Positions 22,543 through 34,156 of a stretch of 64,000 bases of DNA are shown here, in pieces. Made by a program: the position numbers and the translations under genes. Location of the stretch: NCBI RefSeq assembly GCF_016808335.1, contig NC_053149.1, forward strand, positions 25,085,238-25,149,237, written 5' to 3'. How positions within the stretch are numbered: position 1 is the stretch's first letter; each line of letters begins with the position of its first letter. Source of the stretch: Panicum virgatum. Taxonomy: Eukaryota > Streptophyta > Magnoliopsida > Poales > Poaceae. Below the pieces are notes generated by a model that made no database searches, had not been told where the DNA came from, and was given only the letters and a program-made list of their open reading frames with translations.

Positions 22543-23571
22543 TGTTGACACCAAATTTTGGCGCGTATCAAGGTTGAGTGCTGAAAAGGAGAAAAGGTTC
22601 TGTTTGAGCTAGGAATGGTGTATTTGGCAGGCTGACGATATGTTGCTGATGGAAGATCCTATTGACCAGAGGGAAGACGAAGTTGACCAGATTTTTTCGG
22701 CTCCAAATTGGCAGGAAATAATTTGTTTAAGGGTGGTTTTTATTTTTCATGTCAAAGATTGTGTTTTGCCATGATCGGCTAGGACTCGGTTAGCGTAGGC
22801 TATAAATATGTACCCTTGGTTATTGTAGAAGATTGATACACATCCAACAAACACAACTCTACTTTTTCCTGCAATTTACTTTTCTGTCGGCGGCTTCGCA
22901 ATTTTCTTTTTTTCGCAAGTTCTTTCAAGCTGATCAAGAACGCCTCACATTCGAGCGACTTGGTTTGCTGGTAAGCCTTCGTTTACCGAGTAAATCTGAG
23001 CTTTAGCTTCCGGGCATATCGCTGTTGCTTCATTCAGATCTATTCAAAAGTTATCAAATTTATCAAAGCTTTGATCACTGGCGCATCGCTGTTTTCTCGT
23101 CTAGATCTATCCACAAATTACCGGCTTCATAATCTGTTTAATCGGCTATTAGTTTTCTTGTTTTTACGTCAAATCTTGCAAAGCTGGTTAGATTGATTGT
23201 AAGCTTAGCTTTGCTCAGATCCATACATTCGTGGGTTTGTGCATTGTTTTCTGGCACGTGTCAGTTTAGATCAAAGCCGTCTGTTGCATACCGATATCGG
23301 CAGCCTCTTGCCGATTTCCTTTAGACACTTTTAATACTCGTTTATCCCACCCAATCTATTGTCATTTTCTGTATCGGCAATGCCTTGCCGATACTCCACT
23401 TAAGAGTTATTCGGAAATCTAGCTGATACACTCTCGTATTTGACGGTTTGCTGTTTCCTTGTCAATTTATAGGTCAAATTAACTGGCACGCCTTGGTTTT
23501 CAATCAAGTGCAGTATGAGCTTGGTGTACGGGGCTCTTGGGCTTCGTGTGTGATCGTTTCGCATCAAAACA
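22543..23571 (+). repeat. 5' LTR of gypsy element 1 (about 1029 bp)
   Basis: It begins TGTTGACACCAAATTTTGG and ends TCAAAACA just before the primer site. A TATAAATA box lies at 22801-22808. The copy at 31162 differs by many visible substitutions, mostly transitions. Confidence 0.9.
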
Positions 23572-23576
23572 TCCTT

Positions 23577-23594
23577 TGGCACGCCCGGTGGGAC
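23577..23594 (+). other. Primer binding site of gypsy element 1
   Basis: TGGCACGCCCGGTGGGAC lies 5 bases after the LTR and would pair with a tRNA 3' end finishing in CCA. The particular tRNA was not identified. Element 3 has the equivalent at 50179. Confidence 0.7.
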
Positions 23595-23607
23595 CAAAAA
23601 AATCAGC

Positions 23608-26390
23608 ATGTCAAAGTCCAAGGTTACGGAGGAGAATTACATCCCAGTGGACAAGGACAAACTGAAAGATGAGCAGAAGGCAGAGCTTGAGAGGGCTACA
23701 AAAGCATATGAAAAAGAATGCCTCAAGTCTTTCAGTGCAACCAGGGCTGGATAGGTAGTCAAAAAGTTTGATTTCCCAGCTCTCCAACCCTTGACTGAGG
23801 CGCAGCGTGAAAACAAGCTGCTAGAACAAGTGCATCAGGCAGTTGGGCAGCCTTTCAACAGTCATGCGCCCATTATTACCGATTCTGTTCATAACGTTGT
23901 GGTCAAGACTTTTCAAGAAAGGGGATTACAAGGATACGTGGGATTGGCTTATCAACAGGCTGGTCAGATGGTTTTCGCCCCTATCGGATCGGCTACTGCA
24001 GTGCCTCCGATTGTTTCCCAGGCAGATGGGAACATTGGAGTTTCACAGCCGATTGGTTCGACTGTACCACCTCAGTTCAATCTAGTTTTCACAAGATCTA
24101 CACCAATGGCTACGTATGCACAAGGAGATTTCATGACAGGATATCCTGTTGGATGGGACCCTACTACCAGTCTTGGTATGCCTCCAGAGTTTTTCATTCC
24201 ATCTACTGTGGGGCAAGCCAGCTCATCGGCTTCACAGCCGTCGAATCAGCAAATAAACGTGTCGGCTCCACAGCCGACCCAATCTCAGGACAGCACATCG
24301 GCTCCACAGCGGGTGACACCAACCGCAGCCAACGGGACCAACTAATGTGTCGGCTTTTGGGCCGACACGTTATCAACAAAATTTGGCGATGCTGATACAT
24401 CCAAAGTCTCCTACGGAAATCCTCGTGTCTAGGTTGCCTCACTGTGGTGGAGTCAATTGGGTGTTTCACGACCTAGTGGCCGGTTCCATATGTCATGTGA
24501 ATGTGCCGTATGTGTATCCTGTGGTGCAACAGCAAGTTAATCAAGGATCGCCACAGGCAGGCACCAACAATGAGATGGTGTTATATCAGCCACCGTCTAA
24601 TCAAGTCACTCGGCATGCTACACAGTCAGCATCGGCTGTTCAGCCGATGGCTCCAGCCAGTCCTCACCCAGCATCAGCAACCCTGCTGATGGTTCCACCA
24701 CTGTCGCAGCCAGCATCAGCAGCTGGTCAACAGGTTGACTGGACATCCAAGATTGTTGAATTGTTCAGAGATTAGTTTGGCTTAAGCCCAAAGCAGCAGA
24801 ATCTGATGTACAAGACGCCATATCCAGATGCATATGATCAAATCCCACTGCCCCACAAGTACAAGTTGTTAGATTTCATCAAGTTTTCTGGGCAAGGGGA
24901 AGTCTCCACAGTTGAGCACGTCAATAGATTCATCATGCAATGTGGAGAGGCAACACAGAATGATGCGCTGAAGAGGAACGATGAATCAGTTGCTGCTTTT
25001 ATCTAGAGGTTCAGAGATGTTAAGAACCGGTGCTATTGTTTGGTTGTCTAATCAGCAGCTAGCGGAGGTTGCTTTCCAAGGACTCTTGCCACACATCAAG
25101 GAGAAGTATGCTTCTCAAGAGTTCGATAGTATCAGTCAGCTCACAGGATGACGGGGGAGATCAGATCCTACGAGCAGAAGACGAGTAACTTTCAGAAGAA
25201 AGATAATTTTGCTGATTGCTCAGATTCTTCCGATTCTGATGATGACTAGATGGTAGGATCGGCTGAGTGGGTTCAGAACAACAAGAAGCAAATCTCATGC
25301 CAATTTGGCAACAAGGAAGCCGAGAAGTTTGGGTTCGATATTACCAAAGCTGATAAGATCTTTGATCTATTTCTATCAGAGGGTTAGAACAAGCTGAAGC
25401 CATATCATAAGATCACTATAGATCAGGAATTGAAGAACATGAAGTACTGCAAGTGGCACAATGCAATGTCTCATGAAACAAATGAGTGCAAAGTGTTTCG
25501 TCAGCAGATACAATCGGCTATCGAGCAAGGCAGGCTCAAGTTTGAAGTTCCCAAGAAGTCGATGAAGATAATGGGCACCCGTTTCCCACTAATATGGTGG
25601 ATGTTGAGGGGAAGAAGAATGCCTTGCAAACGAAGGTGCTAACATCGCAATCGCCCAAGGACTCCGGAGTTGTTGATCCTAAAGCTCAAGTTTTGGCCGA
25701 TGAAGTCAAAGGCAAAAGGCCGCAGGATGAACCAGAGGGCTCTACAGCGCCAAATAAGAAGGTCACGTCTCAGATGTTGCTGAACAAGTTTCAACGTGAC
25801 CATGAAAGGCGACAGTACAGAGAAGAAGTTGCGCGACACAACAAGGCGCATTGGAGATGTCCTTTCTTTGTGTACTGTTGGGAGGAGAGGTTGACTCTGC
25901 CAATAGTAGATAATTGTCCGGAGTGCAACGGTTTCTACCGTGATGACCGATCATACAAGAAGCCACGTGTTGACCAGAGGCCTCGAGGGTCGATCAACCG
26001 GGAAGGAGGCGACCACAAACGCACCCCTGTACATGATCGGCTGGGGGTAGGACCATGCTACGTGATCCTGTAGGAGGATGGATTACTATTGATGAGTGGA
26101 TAGAGCAGATGGCTAATGATAGAGTTCCTGATGATCAGCCAATGAGCAGGGATCCAGAAAGAGAGACAGTTCATGACAACATTGATCCGCCTCAGTGGTG
26201 TCCAGCAGGTTTGACCAGATCACAAAAGAGAAGGGTCCAGAGGCTTCGTCAGACAGAGCTGCTGGAGAAAGAAAGGTGGCTCTCAAGAAGAAGGGAGTCA
26301 AATCTGAAGATTGGCGAGTCAAGCCAAAAGTCGATGATAAGCGTGACCCAGGGTCATCGGCTGTGCCCGTCAACATGGTTCTCGTGCTGC
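23608..26390 (+). pseudogene. gag region of gypsy element 1, core partly deleted
   Basis: The gene starts at the ATG at 23608 (MSKSKVTEENYIPVDKDKLK) and runs through a Gln/Pro/Ser-rich linker to the gag core near 24870 (FSGQGEVSTVEHVNRF). Compared with element 3, a segment equal to 51594-51758 (165 nt, 55 codons) is missing at about 24975, removing the centre of the core. Several TAG stops occur, for example at 23752. A Cys/His-bearing segment lies near 25445-25490 (CKWHNAMSHETNECK), and another Cys pair near 25860-25930 in a region rich in basic residues. It would form the virus-like particle of the element. The frame is interrupted too often to give one product. Confidence 0.85.
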
Positions 26391-29300
26391 CACCGATCCA
26401 AGCAGACGGTTTCTCAAACCGTTCCTAACGGATCAGTTCCTCAACAATGATGGGAAGTTGGGACACGGGTACACGTCGGTTGATGCATTGGAAAAAGTAG
26501 ATATTGGGGATGGAGATTGGCCAAGGCCGACGTTTATTAGTGCCAAGTTAGATCCTGAGTACAAGCAAGAGTTGGTAAAATTGTTGAAGGAATATAAAGA
26601 TTGTTTTGCTTGGGAATACTATGAGATGCCTAGATTGGATCGATCTATTGTTGAGCATCGGTTGCCTATTAAACCTGGGTATCGGCCGTTTCAGCAGAGT
26701 GCAAGACAGTGCAATCCCAAAGTCTTGCCGGATATAAAGGCCGAAATCACGAGGTTAATACAGGCAAAGTTCATTCGGTAGTGCAGATATGCTGAATGGA
26801 TATCTAATGTGGTCCTTGTGTACAAGAAGAATGGGAAGCTTCGTGTGAGCATTGATTTCAGGGATCTCAACAAGGCTACAATAATGGATGGTTACCCGAT
26901 GCCTGTCGCTGATATGCTAGTGGATGCTGCCGCAGGACATAAGGTCATTAGCTATATGGATGGCAATGCTGGGTATAACTAGACATTTATGGAAGAAGAA
27001 GACATCCACAAAAATGCATTTAGGTGCCCAGGACATGTTGGTTTGTTTGAATGGATTGTCATGACCTTTGGTCTGAAAAATGCTAGAGCTACATATCAGA
27101 GGGCCATGAACTATATTTTCCATGAGATCATCAGCAAGATTGGGGAGATTTACATCAATGATGTCGTCGTAAAATCCAAAGGGCGTCAAGAACATTTAGC
27201 CGACTTGCGCAAAGCTTTGGAGTGCACCAGAAAGCATGGGTTAAAGATGAATCCCAACAAATGCGCATTTGGCATGTCGGCTGGTCAATTTCTGGGTTTA
27301 TGGTGCACGAAAGAGGAATTGAAATTAGCCACATTACAACCATTAACAAGGTGGTGGCTCCAGAAATGAAAGTTGAACTTCAATCATTGATCGGCAAAAT
27401 TAATTTTATCCGGCAATTTATCTCTAATTTGTCCGGTAAAATACAACCGTTTAGTTCATTGTTGAAGTTGAAGGCCGATCAGGAATTCATGTAGGGAGAA
27501 GCACAGCAAAAGGCGTTGGAAGAGATCAAACAATACTTGACATCGCCTCTTGTGTTGGTTCCACCACAAAAGCACAAGCCGTTTAAGTTATATTTATCGG
27601 CTGATGAACGTGCTATTGGATCGGCCCTTATTCAAGAGTTCGAGGGAAAAGAGCACGTAATATATTTTGTCAGCAGAAGACTTTCGGATGCTGAAACCAG
27701 ATATTCTCTCGTCGAAAGGTTATGTCTTTTCTTATACTTTTATTGTGCCAAGCTTAGGCATTATTTATTATCGTCTAAGTGTGTTATGGTAAGCAAGGAT
27801 GATGTGATTAAATACATGCTCTCTTTGCCGATTTTAATTGGGAGAATTGGAAAATAGATTTTGGCCCTGTCTGAGTTTGATTTGAGATACGAATCGGCTA
27901 AAGCAGTTAAGGGGCAAGTCATGGCCGATTTTGTTGTTCACCATTGTGGGCCAGAATTAGGAATTGTTGATCTTGTTCCATGGATATTATTCTTTGATGG
28001 TTCATCTTGTGGAGCTTGGTCTGGTATTGGCATTGTATTGATGTCACCTCAGGGGGCAACTTTTGAGCTGTCTTTTCCGATAGAAGCGACTGCTACTAAC
28101 AATCAGGCTGAGTACCAAGCTTTGCTTAAAGGAATTCGGCTGCTATGACAAATTAGAGCTGATACAGTGGAAATATTTGGGGATTCCATGTTGGTAGTTA
28201 ATCAGTTGATTGGCATTTACGAGTGCAAGGATGATATTCTACGAGTGTATCAAGAAGAGTGTTGCCGATTGATGAAAGAGTTCAAGAAAGTAACTATAGA
28301 GCACGTCCCCAAATTCTACAATGGTGATGCGAATCAGCTGGCACAGAATGCCCCTGGTTATCGGCCGATAGAGACTGTAATGGCTTTGGAATTACCTGCT
28401 GATGATTGGAGGAAAGAAATTGTTGATTATTTGGAAGTTCCTTCCAAGAAAGTAAGCCGAAGAATCAGGTTTCGGGCAACTAAATAGGTATTGCTTGAAG
28501 GAGAATTATATTATCGAACAGTTGATGGGGTTCTGCTCAAATGGCCTTGATAAAGAGGAAGCTAAGGTTCTAATGGGGGAAATACATGAAGGTGTTTGTG
28601 GATCTCACCAATCGGCATATAAGCTGAAATGGGTGATCATAAGGAACGGGTATTTTTGGCCAACGATGTTGGAAGACTGTTTTACATATTACAAGGGTAC
28701 CAACATTGCCAGAAGTTTGGTAACGTGCAAAGGGCACCGGCATCGGCTATGAATCTCATAATTAAGCCGTGGCCGTTTAGAGGATGGAGAATTGATTTAA
28801 TCGGTCAGATTTATCCACCATCCAGCAAAAATCACAAATTTATACTAGTGGCACTAGATTACTTCACCAAGTGGGTCGAAGCGATTCCTCTGAAAAATGT
28901 AAAGTCTAGAGAGATGGTTGAGTTTGTCAAGGAGCATATTATTTATTGGTTTGGTATTCCGTAGACCATTGCGACCGATCAAGGTAGTATGTTTATTTCT
29001 AAGGAATTTTCCACGAATATGGGAATCAAATTGCTGGATTCTTCTCCATATTATGCCCAAGCAAACGGCCAAGCAGAGGCGTCCAATAAAGGGATCATTA
29101 AGTTGATTAAGAGGAAGATTGATGAGCAGCCTAGGAAGTGGCATACTACACTTAATGAGGCTTTATGGGCATACAGAATGGCTTGTCACGGGGCTACCAA
29201 GGTGTCCCCATATCAGTTGGTGTACGGACATTGAGCTGTTCTTCCCTGGGAGTTAAAACTTGGCTCTAGGTGTGTGACGTTCCAGGATCAATTGACGGCC

Positions 29301-29654
29301 GATGATTATATAGCACTAATGAAAGATGAGTTGGAAAATTTGGCTGGTTGTCGGCTAAATGCTCTCATAAATGTTGAAGCAAATAAGGCCAGAGTGGGCC
29401 GTTGGTATGATAAGAAAGTTAGAGTCAAAGCTTTCGACCAAGGGGATTTGGTATGGAAGTTGATCCTATCGCTGGGAACCAAGGATCCTAGATTCGGTAA
29501 ATGGTCCCCAACGTAGGAGGGACCGTATAAAATTAATAGATGTGTTCCTGGTAATGCTTACATTCTAGAAACATTGGAGGGAGAAGAATTTTTCAGGGCA
29601 CTTAATGGGAAACATCTGAAAAACTACTACCCAAGTGTATGGGTAAACGCATAG
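26391..29654 (+). pseudogene. pol region of gypsy element 1: no protease, RT, RNase H, second RNase H, integrase
   Basis: Element 3 has about 620 bp, including the aspartic protease, between the two halves that meet here near 26391, so protease is deleted. Reverse transcriptase follows (SIDFRDLNKAT near 26847). Its active-site motif is YIND at 27151-27162, where element 3 has YIDD; Asn at this catalytic Asp should abolish activity. RNase H (27516-27857), a second RNase H-like domain (FFDGSSCG near 27990; NNQAEYQALLKGI) and integrase (WRIDLIGQIYPPSSKNHKF near 28785; ATDQGSMF; ANGQAEASNKG) come next. Stops by TAG are scattered through it. The frame ends at 29652-29654 after a GEEFFRALNGK motif. 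Confidence 0.9.
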
Positions 29655-30047
29655 CCGATTGCAAGAAGAATCGATTGGTTTCAAATATAGTCGATGCAGA
29701 AAGAATCATCTTCAGTACAAAAAGTAAGGAAGGATTTGATTGTGATATGGACACATTCAGATGCCTTCGTGGCCGATATGATGCGTATTGCCCTTAGCGC
29801 AAAAACACACCCAACACAAGAGGATCCCATTGAAGTTCGTGCGGTGTTCTTCCTTATCTGTTGGGGTGTTTAGTTGTCATTTCTCTTATTCGGATTATGA
29901 AGGCGCATAACTTTAGTTAATGAGATGGACGCAAGGGAAATCCAAAATCCTGAACACGGCAGAGGCAGAAAAGGGGTGAGGCCCATCCATTAATTAATAT
30001 TTACAAGGAGCTGATCAAGCTGTTACATCAACTACAACAACATAATC

Positions 30048-30775
30048 CTACTCCTCGCCGAAGATGCTGCCGACCACCGCGTCCAGACTGATGTCGTCGA
30101 TGATGGCGTCGGCGACAACGTTGAGGTCGTCGACCAGCTCCTCAAACTCCCCCAGTGCCTCGCCCCACTCAGGGAAGACAGAGTGGAATTGCCGATAATC
30201 GGCCCCGAACATAGTTGACACCACATCAATGGCAGTGGCAGTGCCTCGATGGGCCCCGTAACCGGCGACCTCTCGGACGCGGCTGGGGATGTTCCTCAGG
30301 CGGTCGGCGACAGTGCCTCCTCGGGCGTTCACCGAGTCCGTCGCGACCTGGGCGGCATCGAGAAGGGCCTGGACCTGTGACTCCAGGTCTAAAAGAAAGA
30401 AAGTCAGAAACGAGAAGCTGAAGCAGCCATGGGAATCACAAGTGCAAGAGAACTTACTGGCAACCCTAGTGTCAGCGGTGGAGAGCTGCCCCTGGATGAC
30501 GACCTAGTCGGTTTGCGCCGCATCGAGTTGGCGGTGGGCCTCGTCCCTCTGATGGAGGAGGTCACGGATGAGTCCCTGGGTGCGCTCGTCTAGGGCATGG
30601 AAGTTCTCCGGGAGGTCGGCATTGCCATTCCTGCAAAGGTCAAAGAACCAGTTACAAAAATCTGATCTGAGATGCAGCATTAGTGGGGAAAAGGAAGAAT
30701 ACATTACCCGTGGCGGGGGCGAAGAGATGGAGGCTCATCGGAGGGTCTCTCCCCGGCGCGCTTGTTGCTTGCCAT
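30048..30775 (-). pseudogene. Antisense three-exon gene in gypsy element 1 (one stop)
   Basis: Minus-strand exons are 30775-30708, 30630-30458 and 30388-30048 (68, 173 and 341 bp). All borders are GT-AG and all phases fit, giving 582 bp and 193 residues with a single internal TAG at 30506-30504. The start is MASNKRAGERPSDEPP. A helical, charged middle follows (RTQGLIRDLLHQRDEAHRQ), and the C-terminal part is acidic and hydrophobic (EALGEFEELVDDLNVVADAI). It lies between pol and the 3' LTR, in the opposite sense to the element. I do not recognise a domain. Antisense genes in this position are known in some Tat-group elements. It is better preserved than gag-pol beside it. Confidence 0.72.
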
Positions 30776-31148
30776 TGCTGGAGGAAGGAAGGAGACTGGG
30801 GTTTTTGGCTAAGTGGGAAAGAAGAAGCAGAGAGGCTATGGCTAATGGGAGTCTACTATGCCGATGAAGGCTGTTTATGGGCCCGAAGTAGGGAAGGTGA
30901 ATCGGCTGTGGAGTACTGGTGCGGCTTTTACCCTTGACTTTATTTGAAGGAGCGTGTGGGTAAAAAGCTGGAAGATGAATCGGCGGGTTCCAATTATGTG
31001 GACGGGAAGGCGAAAGGTGAAGGGCAAAGAAGAGTTTTTGACTCGCCGCCCGCACGAGAAGCGAGGGATGGCAGTGATGAAGTGACCGTTCGGAAAGCAT
31101 AATCATGACGGGGTTTAATTTCGAAATAAAAGGATGTTTTACTCTGAA

Positions 31149-31161
31149 ATTGGGGAGCATG
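31149..31161 (+). other. Polypurine tract of gypsy element 1
   Basis: The run 'attggggagcatg' directly precedes the TGTTGACACC that starts the 3' LTR. Its position fits plus-strand priming. Confidence 0.7.
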
Positions 31162-32186
31162 TGTTGACACCAAATTTTGGCGTGTCAAGATTGAGTGTTG
31201 AAAAGGAGAAAAGGTTTTGTTTGAGCTAGGAGCGGTGTATTTGGCAGGCTGACGGTACGTCGCCGACGGAAGATCCTGTTTACCAGAGGGAAGACGAAGT
31301 TGACCAGATTTTTTTGGCTCCGGTTTGGCAGAAAATATTTTGTTTAAGGGTGGTTTTTATTTTTCATGTCAAGGATTGTGTTCTGCCGTGATCGGCTAGG
31401 ACTCGATTAGCGTAGTCTATAAATATGTACACTTGGTTATTGTAGAAGATTGATACACATCCAACAAACACAACTCTACTTTTCCTGCAATTTACTTTTC
31501 TGTCAGCGGCTTCGCTATTTTCTTTTTTTTTGAGTTCTTTCAAACTAATCAAGGACGCCTCACATTCGAGCAATTTGGTTTGATGGTAGGTCTGCGTTTA
31601 CCGAGTAAGTCTGAGCTTTAGCTTCCGAGCATATCGCTGTTGCTTCGTTCGGATCTATTCAAAAGTTATCGAATTTATCTAAGCTTTGATCTCTGGCACA
31701 TCGCTGTTTTCTCGTTTAGATCTATTCACAAATTACTCGACTTCATAATCTGTTTAATCGGCTATTAGTTTTCTTGTTTTTACGTCAAATCTTGCAAAGC
31801 CGGTTAGATTGATTGTAAGCTTAGCTTTGCTCAGATCCATACATTCGTGGGTTTGTGCATTGTTTTCTGGCTCGTGTCGGTTTAGATTAAAGCCGTCTGT
31901 TGCATACCGATATCGGCAGCCTCTTGCCGATTTCCTTTAGATCGCTTTTAATACACATTTATCCCACCCGATCTGTTGTCATTTTCTGTATCGGCAGTGC
32001 CTTGCCGATACTCCACTTGGGAGTTATTCAGAAATCCAGCCGATACGCTCTCATATTTGACGGTTTGTTGTTTCCTTGTCAATTTATAGGTCAAATTGAC
32101 TGGCACATCTTGGTTTTGAATCAAGTGCAGTCTGAGCTTGGCGTACGGGGCTCTCGGGCTTGGTGTGTGATCGTTTCGCGTCAAAA
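31162..32186 (+). repeat. 3' LTR of gypsy element 1
   Basis: It begins TGTTGACACCAAATTTTGG, has a TATAAATA box at about 31418-31425, and ends TCAAAA immediately before the GCAGA duplication. The final CA of the 5' LTR is absent, so the true end is uncertain by two or three bases. Confidence 0.9.
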
Positions 32187-33070
32187 GCAGACCCTGCTCC
32201 ATCTTGTCCCATTTTGGTTTAGCAAACTTGTAGCCTCCTTGCCCTCGAGTGTGATTGTATACTTTCTTCGAGGCATTATCTTTGGCCTTCTGCACCATCT
32301 GAATGCCAAGCTCGGAAGACTTGTATTGCACAAATGCTTCCCAGTGATTCTTTTGCTTTTCAAGCTATCCGATGAACTCTAGCGTGGTCCCGATCTTGAT
32401 ATATTTCTTCGTCAAATTTTTCTTGAATGTCTGCTGCTGTTTGGCCATCTTGCGTGGAGTCCAGTGCTTACATAACTCTTCTGATTCAGCTAGAATGGTG
32501 AAGTTCTTCTTTAGCTCCCGCTAAAGCCATTCCTTTTCTCTTTCAGGTACTGCATCCCTTTGCTCACTTGGATTGTTAGCTTTCCATAGGCTAAAGCTGA
32601 TCGGTATGTGATCCCTCACAAGACATCCGAATTGTCTTATGTATTTTTTGGCGGCAGCTTCGGGAGCGATCGGTTTGCTATCTGGAGCTACTTCTGTGAT
32701 GATGAACCACACTTCCAATTTTTTTTGTTGGGCCTCGTTTCATTTTTTTCTGCTACTCCGACTATCCAGACAGCTATAAAAATATATATATAGTATCAAT
32801 GTCATTATTCAATGTAAATACGATTTCAATACAAGTACTGCTGTTGTGATATGTACATTAGCTTGTTGGTCAGCAGCAGCGTCATCATCTCTAGATGGTG
32901 GCTCACATCCGTCACCGGATATATTCAAATATATGTCGGTATTACTGCCATCATCAGCTTGCTCATCGGCATTTCCTTCTTCGCCACCACCTTCGGCAAT
33001 CATATCCATCAAGAAATGTTCCTCTTTCGCTTGTTGTCGCGGATCCGTCTTAACTAAAAATTGAAGACAA
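32187..33070 (-). pseudogene. CACTA-associated Ulp1-like gene, 5' half
   Basis: Reading down from about 33070: an acidic exon (TDPRQQAKEEHFLMDMIAEG), then a second block from about 32730 (FEVWFIITEVAPDSKPIAPE; CLVRDHIPISFSLWK), a stop at 32521-32523, and a conserved block (HWEAFVQYKSSELG; GGYKFAKPKWDKMEQG) reaching the insertion point. These blocks recur, in this order, in genes linked to grass CACTA elements. The gene continues in frame at 22542 on the far side of gypsy element 1. The order places it before the Ulp1 fold. Stops show it is dead. Confidence 0.75.
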
Positions 33071-33174
33071 ATAAAACATATAAGAAAATTTTTCAAAATA
33101 TATTTCACTAAGAAATTCACTAAATATTTCACAAAGTAATTCACTAAGTAATTCACCCTATGTTCACAGTACAT

Positions 33175-33770
33175 TATTGAAAGTACATATATATAATCAA
33201 AATATACATAAAATATTCAAAGTACAATTTTTAAGAATTTTTGTAGTCATTAAAGTAAATATACAATGTTCTTGCATTTCATATAGTCACAAAAGTCACA
33301 ATGCAATTTTCTACAATTTTTTACTCAAAATAGCTAGTACAAATTTCTAGAAATTTTTCTAGTCACTAAAGTAATATAGAAAATTTCCTGGAATATTTTG
33401 TAGTCACTAATGTCACTATGCAATGAAACATTCAATAAATATACATGAAATATTCTATCAATAAAGTAAACAAATTTACACATACAGATACACATTTACA
33501 AACTAAATTATAACACCTATACACACATTACAAACTAAATTAGGGTTAAACAAAATTAATCAAATTAATCCATCAAAATTAAACAAATTAATCCATCTAA
33601 TGTATACCCTAATTAATCCATCTAATTTATACCCTAGTTTACATCAAAATTAAACAAAATATTATCTACATTAGGGTTAATCCATCTAATTTGTTTCACT
33701 GTTAATCCATAAAAAATAAATAGATTAATCCGTCAAAATGAAACAAATATACAATTTCCTCCACATTAGG
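33175..33770. other. AT-rich probable intron of the CACTA element 1 gene
   Basis: Low-complexity AT-rich sequence with repeated 'tttgtagtcacta' and 'ccatctaat' motifs lies between the GC-rich first exon and the acidic exon. No coding sequence is seen. Confidence 0.45.
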
Positions 33771-33889
33771 GTTAGAGGGGCTCGGCGGTGCAAGGGAAGG
33801 GAGGCGGCACACGTGCGACGGTGGCAGCGTACAGTCGAGGGCGGCGCTTCGGGGATGATGACGGTCGGGGTCGTGCACTGCGGCGGCGC

Positions 33890-34156
33890 TCAGGGAGGCG
33901 CGCGGCGGGTCCTCTGGGCGGTGCTCGGTAATGATGTGCGGTCGGGGACAACAGCGCTCGAGGGCGGGTCCTCTAGGCGGCACGGGCTCGACGCGGCGCT
34001 CGGGGACGATGGCCTACGGCGGCACGGGCTCGACGCGGCGCTCGGGGACGACGGCCTACAGCCGCACGGGCTCGACGCGGCGCTCGGGGACGACAGTGGC
34101 GAGCAGGAGGCGGCGCTCAGTGGCAACGGCGAAGAGGCTGTGGCGGCGGACATCAA
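33890..34156 (-). pseudogene. Probable first exon of the CACTA element 1 gene (Ser/Pro/Ala-rich)
   Basis: A minus-strand open frame of 88 residues starts MMSAATASSPLPLSAA and is dominated by a repeated Ser-Pro-Ala-Arg motif, encoded by a 42-bp tandem repeat. A TATATA-like box lies 40-50 bp upstream (near 34202-34208), followed by a pyrimidine-rich leader, so it looks like the start of the transcript. The opposite strand is also open (33738-34214) because of the base composition. Assignment to the Ulp1-like gene rests on position only. Confidence 0.4.
33979..34096. repeat. 42-bp tandem repeat, nearly three copies
   Basis: The unit, containing 'cacgggctcgacgcggcgct', starts at 33979, 34021 and 34063. 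At 14 codons per unit it keeps either strand's frame open. Confidence 0.9.

Larger units (their letters stand above)
22543..32186 (+). mobile_element. Ty3/gypsy element 1 (Tat-type), complete but defective, inside CACTA element 1
   Basis: Both LTRs, a primer site, gag, pol, a spacer with an antisense gene, a polypurine tract and a perfect 5-bp target duplication are present. Pol contains a second RNase H-like domain after the usual one, which marks the Tat group. The protease is missing, part of the gag core is deleted, the reverse transcriptase motif is YIND, and many stops are present. It is closely related to gypsy element 3 over gag-pol. Confidence 0.93.
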
